Shown one piece after another: positions 34,083 through 45,670 of a DNA stretch of 64,000 nt. Made by a program: the position numbers and the translations under genes. Origin of the DNA: Chenopodium formosanum (Eukaryota; Streptophyta; Magnoliopsida; Caryophyllales; Amaranthaceae); the NCBI GenBank assembly GCA_024500155.1, contig CM044877.1, positions 16,683,501 to 16,747,500 of the forward strand, written 5' to 3'. The notes below the pieces were generated by a model. The model did no database searches. It was given only the letters and a program-made list of their open reading frames with translations, and had not been told where the DNA came from. Within the stretch, counting starts at the first letter, position 1, and the number at the start of each line of letters is the position of its first letter.

Positions 34083-37000
34083 AAACGATGTCGTTTAATT
34101 GAAAGATAGAGAGAAAGTGTAATGAAATAAAATAGGAGCGTCTTCAGAAGAGATTGCATAGTAAGAGTATGTAGATGAAAGTAGTTGGTTATTACTGTAC
34201 TCCGTATGACTTAAGGTTAGGTTGTGTGTTGATTAGGCTGAGCTGGTGGGTTGGATACTTGGATATCCGATCTAACAGAATCATTTTGGAATCAAAGGTC
34301 CAACACTAAAAATTTGAAATAGAAGTATTTGATATTTATGAGTATCCGGATATCCGAAATTTTTATGTTCATTGCATACTCACTGTATTTGAACTATTGG
34401 TTTTTTTATATTGCTTGGTGTGGAGTGTGGACTAACATTTTGGTTTGAAATGATTTGGTTTTGGTTTAGGCCTTATGGGATTCCAAGTTGTATTTTATTT
34501 AACTTTTGGTTTAACTTAGAATAACTTATGGTTTTGTCTGACTTTAAAAAGGTTTGACGATGACTTCTATTGTGCGTTCTTGATAATATGTCTGGTTTTG
34601 CAAGTCTAATCATGTCGACTTTGATACATAAAATGAGGCACTTACGTTATTTCTATGTTGAATTTGAGCTAAATTGGGACCCTAAAGGGATAAACCGACC
34701 TCTTAATTTAAACTTAGCCTGGATAATTTTCGCGGCATATAAGTAATGAAACACAATACATTTTATGACAGGCAGGACAAGGTACTTATGTTTTTTTTTT
34801 TGCCAATTTCTAGCTCAATTTAGACCCTTAAGAGCTAAAATAACCCCAAAATCCTTAAGAGAACATTTTTGACACTCAAAACGAGGAAAAAAAATTAATT
34901 AATTGACTATTAAAGAAACTCTAATAACAGAATGCGATAAGTGGTACCAAAAGCTATGCTTTTAGAACTACATAATTAGTAAAATAAAAATATATTTTAG
35001 ATAGGTACCAAAAATCAAAGTAAGATCTTTTGGTTGTACCAAAAGTCAAATTAATTTTGAAGACTTTTATTAATATTAAAGCTTGGACAAGTCTCATTTT
35101 TATAATTGTATTTTTATTTTTATAATCATAATAGGCGGTAAACATTAATGTATTTTAATTCGGATTTTTCAGATTGGAATCAAATTACCGAATTTTAATT
35201 CTGATTTGATTAGATTAGATTGGGAGAGAAATTCGAATCAGATTGAAAAATTGAAAATCAAAATATATTTTGGATTGGATGCAACCTAAATCTAAACCGA
35301 AAAACCAAACGGACAACGTACCCCTAAGGCTGACGGTAGAATTGCTAAGAAGGCAATGGTGGTGGAGGTAACGGGTGTAGTGATGGTGGTGGATTTTTGG
35401 TTGGGTTGAAGATAATGGAGTTGGTTAGTAAATTCATTTAACATGACTAAGAGCTATAACCATAAAACACGAAAAGAAAGTTAGCCATAATACACTTGTA
35501 AGGGCCCTCTTTCTAGTTATGTCTAAGTAGAGGGTCCTAGATAAGCCTATAAGACGACCCTACATGCAATTTCATGGATTTCACTTACCAATGGAGATTG
35601 GAGGTGAATAAACTTTTGCAGATTTCAATAGAGGTGAATTTCAATGGAGTATAGCCGAATAGGGTAGAGGGAGAAAGAAGGGGAAAAAAAAAGGGGAGGG
35701 TTAGGGTTAGGGTTTATTCAAAGCCATCACATGAACTCGTCAAAGTTGGAGAATATGGTCAAAGTCCATTAAGATAGTTGGTAATGAATCTTCAAAAAAA
35801 ATTTACAACGAATTTTCCAATTTTAATTGTGTAATTATTTACTACTCTGTAATACAACGCGTTTTCAGTGTGATTGACCACAATGTGTGTCTAATAAACA
35901 TACACCAAAACATTTGTTGGATTAGCCCTAATTGGCCTTGTAACTCTTGATTGACCGATAAACCCTTGGCTAAAGCTGATCAAAGTGCGACCCGAATTTA
36001 GGCTGGTACAGCTTAGAATCAGGCTAGATTTAATTTATATTAAAAAAATTGGCCGAACTTGAGAATACGTCACTACGTAATTTTAGTTAATTTTTTGGCC
36101 CAACCCAAAAAACCAACATAGCCCGGTCAATTAGGACAGGTTTGGGCATGCAATTTCCTGCCCAAAGTTTAAATCGAATCATAAAATCCGATATCCAAAT
36201 AGCAAGTATTTTCAACAAATTTACTGTCCGAAAATAACGGTTATTCGAAAACAAATTACTTAGCACATCCTACGGCATCAAAGTATCGGTAAATTCACGA
36301 GGAATGTTGGGCCAAAAATGAACAAAACCATATGACAAAATCGTGGGTTTTATACAAAGAGCAAATGATTTATCATTATGGGCAATCCTATCGGCTTGGC
36401 TATTCTTTCAAGGTAATTTCCCTGTGTCAGAAAATACACGTGTCATTGATTCAAATGTGCAGCAGATTGCATGTGTCAGCGTCAGAAATCATGTGACCAC
36501 ACATTTGCAAATCACCAAACCCACCTTTATTCTATTCTAAATTTGCTTGATTGTGTTCAAGGTAACTAGACCTCCAAACACCTTTTATTGTTTTATGAAA
36601 CTTGGGCTTGGATTTTTAAGAGTTTACTTCATAAACATGCTCATTTAAATTTTTTGTTGGAACATGATCATAAACAATATAAATAGAGATTAAACAAATA
36701 AGCATTAAATTATATACAAGTAGTATATAAGTTATAAGTCAATCATCGACTATATATTATCTTAAACTTTTGATTGAATTTCTTTTATACGATATTAAAA
36801 GTTAACGTTACAAAAAAATCATGATTCAATTTTAGTCACCCCTTTTTTCAAGTGGAATTTATATAGTACTGGAAGATCTAAGCTTTATCCGACCATATTA
36901 CTGCACTTATGTAGGAGGCATAAATTAGTAGTGTAATTTTTTTTTTCTTTCAATTTCTCATAAGGTCCTTCTATACACTTACATATCAGGTGTATCAATA

Positions 37001-37590
37001 AAATTTTTAGTTCATTGGCTTTTGAGTTTAACTTATTTTTACTTATTTGATCTACTATAGTATAATATGATATGATATAATTTTTCCTCAAAAAAATATG
37101 ATATGATATAATTTAATTGACTGATTTGAAGAAATTTTAATTTTGTGTAATAAAACATAGAAAAAAAAATATATATAATAAAATTTTGTTAGATTCTACA
37201 GTATGTAATTTTCTTAACAATTATTGGGATACCACTCATACCAGTTAGAAATGTTAGTACTACCATTAGAAATTTTCAGAAAAGGAAGAAAAATTAAAAA
37301 GCTGCTATCTAGCCACCGCAAAATTCCACGGGTTCCCAAAGTGTTGGACACATGCCAACTGTCAATCATTGTACGTATTACAGTACATTGTATTTATCAG
37401 GCACTAGGAAAGATGTATTCATGTACGTAATAATCTTTAAGGGGAAAACGCCTATTTAAAGGTCAAACTCAAAACCACACTTGATTTTATACGCATTTTT
37501 TTGTCCCAATTCTAAACTTGGTTCTTAGGTAATAAGACCTCCGATTTTATTATGTTTGTCACTATTTCATTAATGAATAAGGCCTATGTG
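34083..37590. other. Intergenic, nothing recognised
   Basis: Only short frames without family resemblance. A short GGTTAGGGTTAGGGTTT telomere-like string occurs at about 35699-35716. No RNA gene or mobile element ends are seen. Confidence 0.4.
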
Positions 37591-37596
37591 CTTCAC

Positions 37597-37792
37597 CTTA
37601 AAAATATAATATAAGTAAAAATAATTTCAGTTTAATAAAATTCGGTTTTCTTATAGAAGAATTATAATAGAATATCAGTAAAAATAATTTCAGCTCAACA
37701 AAAATAGTTTTAGTTCGGTAAAAATAATTTAAATTCAGCAAATATAATTTTGTTTTAGTAAAAATAATTTCACTTTTGCAAAAACAAAGTGA
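37597..37792. repeat. Degenerate short repeat (AGTAAAAATAATTTCAG unit)
   Basis: The phrase AGTAAAAATAATTT(C/A)A recurs about every 20-50 bases, at least five times, with related AACAAAAATAG variants. Confidence 0.5.
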
Positions 37793-38005
37793 AGTGAACG
37801 AGACGTAATACAAGAAAACTTATCACTGTTACGACAATGTATTTAGAAGGTTCTCTCATTTTTTTTCAAAATAGTATCAAGGTTCTCTCACTTTTTCAGA
37901 ATAGTATCAAGATTTTAAGTGGGATTATCATTATTAACAGGGGAATCTAGCTAGTGTATTTTTGTACATCCTGAATCCTAATAGAGTTAGATTTTTATTT
38001 TTTTT

Positions 38006-38122
38006 TTGGGTAAGAAGAAGGGGGCTCATTTGAGAGGAGGGAGAGAGGGAAATTCCTCAAATTGGTAAGAAGAAGGGGGTTCATTTGAGAAGGGGGGAGA
38101 TAAGGGAAATTCCTCAAATGAG
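38006..38122. repeat. Two-copy tandem duplication of about 55-60 bp
   Basis: The unit beginning GGTAAGAAGAAGGGGG and ending GGGAAATTCCTCAAAT appears twice in a row with small differences. Confidence 0.7.
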
Positions 38123-38656
38123 TCCCATGAGACTTGATCTCTATTGAGATAGGAACATAGATTGTGATATGATATTATTGTGATATGATATTGTGATCAT
38201 ATGAGATATTATTATGAAAAGATATACGTGAGATATATTGTGAATATATTTATATTAGGAAGATAAGATAATTAGGAATATTAGGGTTAGATATATATTC
38301 CTATTGTCTATATATATTGTAATGTAGCCGAAGAGAATGAATGTGAAAATACAATAGAAAAATAAAGAGAACTATTTTTCCCAATATTAACATGGTATCA
38401 AGAGCAGGTTAGATCTTGGGAGTGTTTAAAAAAATTTCCCCCTGCCGGTGGGTTAGAATATTAAACCCACCGGTGGGATAGCCATAATTTATATATATAT
38501 AATTTTAATACTAATCATGTGTAAGGTTTGATTAGTTGCTTGTGGTTTAAATCATGGGAGGAATTTTTTTTGTGGGTTTTTGTAGTTGACTAGAGTGATT
38601 GTTAACTTTGACCTTGATTTGATTAAAAAAAAAGTCTTGTGTCGTGAGACAAGAAA

Positions 38657-40347
38657 CACTAGTAGAAAAAACGCATTTGGCATCGGTTCAAACCCGGCCT
38701 AAGGCACCGGTTTGAACCCGTGCCTATGTGGGGGGTGCCAAATACCCCTCTATTTGGCACCGGTTCAAAACCGGTGCCATAAACAGGTTTTGGCACCGGT
38801 TAACCAGTGCCAAAAATACTAAAAAAAAAATATTTATCCTCCTTTTGGCACCGGTTAACCGGTGCCAAAAATGTCCATTTTTTTTTTTTTTTTTTTTTGG
38901 TTTTTTTTCACTTACCAATAAAATCAACTGAAAAAAAAAATAACAATTCACAACAAAAATTGAATTGGTTTCAATATATATAATCCAAAATTTACAATAC
39001 ATAATGAAATCCAAAATTACAATATAGATCAATTACAACTAACATTATAAATAAATAAAAAAAAATTACATTATAAACCATAAAAAAAATTACAACATGA
39101 ACATATCAATATTCTTGCATAATCTGTACACACTAATTAAAACAGAAAAAAAAAATCAATTGGTAAAAATAAGCTTAAGAATATATAAAAATTATCAAAA
39201 AATTGAAAAATTATCAAAAACGAAAAAAAAAAACCAAAATTATCAAAATATAAAATATAAAACAGAAATTGAAATCGAAATATAAAAAATTATCAAAAAC
39301 GAAAAAAAAAAAAAACCAAAATTATCAAAATATAAAATATAAAACAGAAATTGAAATTGAAATATAAAAAATTATCAAAAATGAAAAAAAAAAAACCAAA
39401 ATTAAAATTGAAAAAAGAAACCAAAAATTCGAAAAAAAAAAAACAAAATCGGAAAAAAAAAAAAACAAATACGAAAAAAAAATAGGAAAAAAACCAAAAT
39501 CCAAAGTAAAAGGAAAATTAAAATCGAAACCCTAAAAACGAAATCCAAAATAAAAACCAAAATCGAAAACCAAAATCAAAATCAAAAACAAAAAAAAAAC
39601 CAAAATTGAAATCGAAAAAAAGAAACCAAAAATTCGAAAAAAACAAAATCAAAATCGGAAAAAAAAAAAAACAAATACGAAAAACAAATAGGAAAAAAAA
39701 CCAAAATCCAAAATAAAAGGCAAATTAAAATCGAAACCCTAAAAACGAAATCCAAAATAAAAACCAAAATCGAAAATCAAATTCAAAAACCAAAACCAAA
39801 ATCAAAAAAATCCCAGAAATTGTTGTTGATGTTGATGCCGGTGGTGGTGCTCGAACATTGTGGTGGTGGCGGCGGCTGTTGTTGCGCTAATGAGAGGAGA
39901 TCGGCTGTCCTCGAGCTTTGGTTGCTGCATATATATGAGAGGAGATCGAAGGGAGTTGAAAGACTAATTAAAGAAGAACGAATAGAGAGAGGAGATCGAA
40001 AAGGAGATGAAAGAAGAACGAAGAGAGAGAGAGGAGAGAGAAAGAGGAGAGAGAAGTAGAGGAGATGAAATGGGGGAATGGAGGCGGAGAGAAGGAGGAG
40101 AGATAAGGAGATCGAAGCTTATAAGGGTTTTAGGGTTTAAATTTTCCGGTTTTTCCTAAAAACCTTGGACCGGTTCAGTGGCACTGGTTCAAACCGGTGT
40201 CCTTTGTATTTTTGGCACCGGTTTGGTCTGAACCGGTGCCTTTTCCCTTTGTTTAAAATCCCGCCCAATTTTGGGCCGGTTTTTGGCACCGGTTTGGGCT
40301 GAACCGGTGCCATATGGGGGGTGCCAAATGCAATTTTTCTACTAGTG
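38657..40347. mobile_element. Complete non-autonomous CACTA element (1691 bp)
   Basis: Starts CACTAGTAGAAAAA and ends TTTTTCTACTAGTG, flanked by AAA on both sides (38654-38656, 40348-40350), the expected 3-bp duplication. Subterminal regions carry repeated GGCACCGGTT / AACCGGTGCC motifs (about 38690-38870 and 40160-40315). The middle is A-rich low-complexity (38,930-39,810) and a purine-rich GAGAGGAGATCGAA segment (39,880-40,110). No transposase is encoded. Confidence 0.92.
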
Positions 40348-40660
40348 AAATTAGTTCTCCTTGTGCCGTGAGACAAGGTTTGTGAGTTGATTCGAGCATA
40401 ATTTTGCTCCTTTGGATCTGAGTTTGGTTTTATTCTGAAAAACCAATAAGAAATTTGATTGGAACTCGGTTTTGCTCTGAAAAAACCAAAAATTGTTATA
40501 TTTGCAGGTTCGAAAAGAATGACGTTTCTGCTTGATTGATGACTGATGAGTTCGAAAAGATACGTTCTCATCATTGAAGAAAAAAAAAATACTTCGAACA
40601 AATTGAAGAATTTCCATCCAATCGCAACTTTGTGTTACTGCCGTTACGATTGCGGGAGGG

Positions 40661-40915
40661 TGTTAGAGATATGAGATATCGGAAAATATATGTGTGATAT
40701 ATTTTCCGTATTTCTCTTATTAAGAGAATAATATATTTAGGTTTATTTTATGTTAAGATATTATTTAGAAAATATATCTTTAGGATTTATGATTATGGTA
40801 GTATATCTTTTAGGAATATTGTTTCCTATCTTATGAGCGTAGGTTTTGTATAAATACTCTACCTATTGATGAATAATAGACAAGTCATTCTGTTCTATTT
40901 TCTCTCTAATTTGTC
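40661..40915 (+). repeat. Internal LTR of a second copia-type family (255 bp)
   Basis: TG...CA termini, a TATAAATAC box near 40850 and an adjacent initiator-tRNA-Met-type primer site mark it as an LTR distinct from the outer pair. Confidence 0.75.
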
Positions 40916-40998
40916 ATGGTATCAGAGCCTAGGGAGAACTATTTTCCCCGATATTTTAACATGGTATCAAGAGCCTAGCTTAGGGAGATCCTAGGATG

Positions 40999-41110
40999 AA
41001 CACGAGAGTTCGTGTGAGAGGAGAGAATGACAAAGACCTTGATCACGAGAGTTCGTGTGAGAGAATGAGAAATTAAAAACCTTAAACACGAGAGATTGTG
41101 TGAGAGGAGA
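40999..41110. repeat. Tandem repeat of about 43 bp in the TRIM-like interior
   Basis: CACGAGAGTTCGTGTGAGAG and close variants recur at about 41001, 41045 and 41087, with a further diverged copy near 41214. Confidence 0.6.
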
Positions 41111-41877
41111 AGAAAAATATGACGGGTTCGAAAAGAAAGATGTTCTCGTTGTATTGATTGATGGGTTCGAAAAGGATGACGTTCTCATCAAGGGAGAAAA
41201 TATCTTAAACACGATAATTCGTGCAAGAGGAGTGATCAATTGCACGCAGTATTCATTATTTGCGTCCAATACAGAGTTATCGTGACTATTTGTGAGAGTT
41301 TACAATCCTAATTATTTTGTTAAACAACGTGAGTCAATGACTAGCGTGAGATATTGTGCATGAGAGTTCACAGCTTTTGTGTATGAGATTGTGAGAGTTT
41401 TTTTTTTTTTTTCCTAAGATCAATTTTTTAAGTGACTTTGTTGAATTATATTGTTGATCATGGAGAAATATGATGATTTTAATGAAGATGAATAACGTGG
41501 CATATATGTTGATGGAGTTCAAGAAGATCATTTTGTGATTTACAGTGGATCGTTCGATGATTAGCAACTTGATGATGACATGATGCAGATTTTATTTTAA
41601 TGTCTTAGTCGGACATTCGAGATCTACACCTCCGACTTGAGGGAGGGTATTGAGATAGGAACATAGATTGTGATATGATATTATTGAGATATTATTGTGA
41701 AAAGATATGTGTGAGATATATTGTGAATATATTTATATTAGAAAGATAAGATAATAAGGAATATTATTAGGATTAGGTACTCCTATTGTCTATATATATT
41801 GTAATGTAGCCAAAGAAAATGAATGGAAAAATACAATGAGAAAATATAGAGATAATTATTTTCCCCATAATTTAATA

Positions 41878-42427
41878 ATCTCAGGGATATGAGATGGGAG
41901 CGATGCCACTACTCCATCACCTCAGCTCAGATAGAGTTAGTATTCTACTATCTCTACAATCACCTTCATGGCTTCATTAAGCAACATATAGCTATTTTAC
42001 AGCAATTTCCATTAAAAAGTTTCCATTTTGGAAAGATTGAATATATGTGAGTATGTGACCAAATGAATTTTTCGGGTTAAGATTTCTTACAGAATTTACA
42101 GCATACAACGTTTGTATAGCTTGGCTTAAGATTAAGATTTACAAATCCAAATACGAAATATGAGCTATAGCTAGATCAGTGATTCATTGATTAAGATTTT
42201 GCGTGTTTTTGTACCTTATAATCCGTTTATGCATGTAATAATGTTTTAAGTACGCAATTAATGTGTAACATTTGTAAAGTGAAGCTTATGTTACATTGTT
42301 ATGGGTCAATTATTCAATTCTATAACAAATTATCAACAAATTTTTGTTATTGGAGTCTGAAGCGGACCTCGAGCTGCTGTAGCTCAAAAATCAACTGTGA
42401 TGCCTCCCTTTCCGAAACTGGCTAGAC
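41878..42427. other. Intergenic, nothing recognised
   Basis: No frame, RNA gene or terminal repeats identified. Confidence 0.4.
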
Positions 42428-42661
42428 GTGACTAGGTGTGGTAGGCCGAGACGAGAACTCGAGAAGGGAGTGGTGATTTATGCTGCTACAAGAAGGATTA
42501 GGAGCTACTGGGAACCTATGATTGCTGAGGGTAAAGCTATGGTCATGGCTGCTCATCTAGCCAAGCAATATGGGCTCACGAAACTCATCTTTGAAACTCA
42601 GCTAGAATTTTATGTTCTTGAATTGAAGATTTCCTATTTTTATGTTCTTCCTTTGATTTAG
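42428..42661 (+). pseudogene. RNase H (RVT_3-type) fragment of a LINE
   Basis: The frame contains GVVIYAATRRIRSYWEPMIA, then EGKAMVMAAHLAKQYGLTKLIFET, the plant RNase H-like block normally ending in an E(S/T)D motif. Here the terminal acidic position is replaced (ETQLEF), and N-terminal residues are out of frame. It is a short relic of a non-LTR retrotransposon or RVT_3 protein. Confidence 0.6.
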
Positions 42662-42916
42662 TGCAATGGCCTCATGTAAAGAGGGGCTAGAATTTTATAG
42701 CTTGCTTGATTAGTGTCATTCGATACAGAGCAAGTATGGATTTATCACCGTCTCCTGAAGATTAATCCTTATGTATGCCATAGCGAATACTATTCTAATT
42801 GAATAAATGCGCTAATCGTTTTCTTCAAAATGTCTAACAAATTTGTCACTTAACATTGTTTTACGTAGTGTTTACATTCCCATCGTAACTTGTATATATG
42901 ACACATCTTAATACTG

Positions 42917-42985
42917 ATAGAGTATAAAACATATTCCTGGGCCTCAACCATAAGCTTAAGCTTTTGGTTGAGTTGGTCTAAACAT
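42917..42985 (+). repeat. LTR-like fragment (TGATAGAGTATAAAAC motif)
   Basis: Matches the inverted arms at 33708 and 33988: TGATAGAGTATAAAACATA, followed by CTCAACCATAAGCTTAAGC and TTGGTTGAGTTGG. No partner LTR was found locally. Confidence 0.5.
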
Positions 42986-43108
42986 GGTATTTAATCGCTA
43001 CTGGATAAGGATTTACCTCGACAGGATGTCCAGCCTCTAAGAGGATTATTGATCTGGCCTTATCCAGTTAGCTCTGAAGTTCTAAGGACACTCATAAGTG
43101 AGGGGGAG

Positions 43109-43310
43109 TGTTGAAACCCATTCTAACCCACTTATGAGTATCCCACATTGGAGAAAGATGAGGAATGGTTTCACTTTATAAGGTAGAGGAGTACCTCTTA
43201 CTATTGTCAATTGGTTTTAGTATGGAAGCTCCAAAGCCTAGTTTGTGGACCAGACTCTCCTCTTCCTTGTTCGGGTTGCCTAGGCCCATTTCATATTGTT
43301 TTAAAATTTA
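43109..43310 (+). mobile_element. Copia-type LTR remnant
   Basis: The polypurine tract-like GTGAGGGGGAG at 43099-43109 runs into TGTTGAAACCCATT, a form common at the start of plant copia 3' LTRs. TTTATAAGG near 43176 may be its TATA region. The right end is not defined and no coding sequence lies upstream. Confidence 0.45.
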
Positions 43311-43315
43311 TCAAA

Positions 43316-43663
43316 TACTTCCCCCCTTCCACAATATTTAACGCACTTCTCATTTTCTACTATGCCCCACTATAATGACACCTGCCCTAATCCCACACTT
43401 TTTCTATGCATCACTTGTTTAATTTGCATCATTAAAATATTATTCCATCAATTTTACTTTAACATAAATAATTCAATAAAACCAACCTGCTACCTCCCTT
43501 AACTTTTAATTACAACTTTAAAATATTTTATATCTTCACAAATAATATCCCAAAGTTGTAACTAAAAGTTAACGGAGGTAGTATTTTTTTTTTTTTTTTT
43601 TTTTTTTTTGTTTAAATTTTTTGCCATAAAAAGCATCATAAATATTGTAGAATGGAAGGAGTA
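43316..43663. mobile_element. Stowaway-like MITE
   Basis: Termini TACTTCC...CCTTCCACAATATTTA on the left and TAAATATTGTAGAATGGAAGGAGTA on the right are inverted and bounded by TA. An internal palindrome (TTAACTTTTAATTACAACTTT / AAGTTGTAACTAAAAGTTAA) surrounds 43500-43580. Typical of Tc1/mariner-derived MITEs. Confidence 0.65.
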
Positions 43664-44148
43664 TCCACAACTTTAACAAATAATCTAGGATAATTATAGA
43701 TGTCATCAATTTACTCGAATAAAACTAGTTGAAAACCCTCCAAGCTGGCTTCATGTGTCAATAATCATTTCAGTAAACAAAATTATTGTGTGTTGCATTG
43801 TGATTTATCAAGTTGGTACAACAACAACAACAATATTTATCAAGCATCATAAATATTGTAAAAAAAAAACCTTTATTGTAAATATCAACTCTTGTTTTCA
43901 ACCATTTAAACTAAACTTGGCTTAATAAATAAACAAAGCATCTTCCAACCTCACTTTTAAAAAAAGAGGAGATAAAAGTAATTTAATGGCTAAAGAGGAT
44001 CATTAAAGAGAAGACTCAATGGAGAGAGAAAGATGAAAAAAGGGGAGGAAATCAGAACATCCCATTGTCCAATTAAAATTAAAAGAGAAAATAGAGAGCT
44101 ACCATTACCTAGTTCAACCAATTGTCACATCACCTAATATTTTACTAA

Positions 44149-44150
<2 letters not shown>
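43664..44150. other. Intergenic, nothing recognised
   Basis: A (CAA)5-like run near 43819-43833 and AT-rich sequence only. Confidence 0.4.

Positions 44151-44211
<61 letters not shown>
44151..44211. repeat. (TA)n microsatellite
   Basis: About 60 bases of uninterrupted TA. Confidence 0.95.
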
Positions 44212-44214
<3 letters not shown>

Positions 44215-44215
<1 letters not shown>

Positions 44216-44430
44216 CTGGTTACACCGTATGGCCAGCCACTTTAAGGGTTACTTCACTAGTATAATGGAGGTTATTTGGTCAGTGTTAAAGGGGTTACCT
44301 CGTCATTGTTATAGAGTTACTCAGTCATTGCTCTAGGGGTTACTTTGTTGGTATTACATGAATTACTTAATCAATGTTTAGAGGTTACTTTAAGTGGCCA
44401 CACGATATGACCGGCCGCACACAAGATAAG
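44215..44430. repeat. 23-bp degenerate tandem repeat between inverted ends
   Basis: Six or seven units of about 22-23 bases built on GGTTACTT(N)GTCA(T/G)TGTTA occur from 44248 to 44395. The array is bracketed by ACCGTATGGCCAGCCACTTTA and, inverted, TAAGTGGCCACACGATATGACCGG. No coding potential. Confidence 0.65.
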
Positions 44431-45670
44431 TTTTTTTTTTTTTTTTTTTGGCTTACGAAGCTATATCTTTTAATAGCTACGAGTAGTTTGGTTTAGATCA
44501 ACATCAAAAATAAATTCTCAATTTCTTTTCTTTTACTGATTACATTGCTGTATTTTATGTTTGTCAATGCAAAAATCAATTACTAATAATATCTTAATAC
44601 GCATTTATATATATTACACATTTAAACATGCATTGAAATGATGAATTTAACAAGATTTATAACTATAGTTTTCTTAAAGTATAAATTATAAAATGTAATT
44701 GATGGGGAATATGGTGCACATTGTATAAATCAAGTAAAAAACACAAAGTATATTATTATTGCCATTTAATTAGTTCCAAGTCTAGATTGGTACCAAACCA
44801 TAATTCTTTTTCAATACCAAATTATGGTTAATGCTAACTATTCATAAATCAATTTACTTCATTAATATAGGAATGGATCAAACTTGCCCCCTCTCCTACC
44901 ACTCTTACTCATTGTCATCATTCATCTTCCACCATAACCACCAATTTACCATGCTTACAAATAAATCAAAAACTCTAAAACACCCTTACCAGTTACCACC
45001 ACCATTTTTACGTACCAATTGAGTCAAAAATCAAATACTTTAATGCCAGTATTGTGCCTCAAATTAGCACAATTGTTGCTCAAATTCAACACCCATCATG
45101 CGCAAGTGTTGTGAAACTTGGGCAGGAGAGACAAGGAAAGCAGCGTGGTCCCGTTTCACCGTTTGAGAGAGAAGGAAAGATAGGACAAGATGGCTATCTG
45201 GCTAAGGGTGGTGGTGGTATCTAGTGTCCGTGGGCTGTTTTTGGCTGGTGGCCAATGCTATAGGGGAGGCAGTGGTGGTGAGCAAGGCAATAGGGGAGAG
45301 AACAATAAGACAACTTTTTCTTGCATTTTATTGGTCGCATTAATTTTTTTAAGTAGATTCAAGCCAAACTTGCTTCTAGACAAATTGAGTCATTCAATTC
45401 TGTATACAGTTTGAAATTGCAATGGGTGATTTAAATAGGAAAAGCAGCACAAATCCATTTGAAGAGATATATGAAGATGTAAGAGAACATAAAATAGAGC
45501 TATAAGATGTAGGAAACAGATATATATATCAATTATATCATGCCAATTGCCATTATAATCAACAAATAATCCTTAATTGTTATACAATATATGAAAATTA
45601 ATAATAAGTAAATGTTCGACCAAAAATTTGCCCAGATGTTAGTCCAGATTCAAGAACATTGAGGCGAGTG
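44431..45670. other. Intergenic, nothing recognised
   Basis: Only short frames; a Thr/Ser-rich frame at 44831 and a Gly-rich one at 45190 have no family resemblance. Probably contains the 3' UTR of the minus-strand gene ending at 45671. Confidence 0.4.

Larger units (their letters stand above)
38145..41877 (+). mobile_element. Composite short (TRIM-like) copia-type LTR element
   Basis: LTR family 1 is present at 38145-38392 (TGAGATAGGAACA ... CAATATTAACA) and 41651 to about 41877. The first copy is followed by TGGTATCAAGAGC (38393-38405), close to the initiator-tRNA-Met primer site. A G-rich GAGGGAGGGTAT precedes the second. A second LTR family sits inside at 40661-40915 (TGTTAGAGATATG ... 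TTTGTCA), preceded by GCGGGAGGG and followed by TGGTATCAGAGCC (40916-40928). Then comes a tail of LTR family 1 and a second primer-site-like TGGTATCAAGAGCC (40962-40975). No gag or pol is present. No clear target duplication was found. The interior is interrupted by a CACTA element. Confidence 0.75.

Noticed and set aside
35699..35716. Telomere-like GGTTAGGGTTAGGGTTT
   Set aside because: Only about two and a half units; too short to indicate a telomere or interstitial array.
40137..40617. 154-aa and 88-aa minus-strand frames
   Set aside because: They cross the CACTA right end and TRIM-like interior, with no family motifs.
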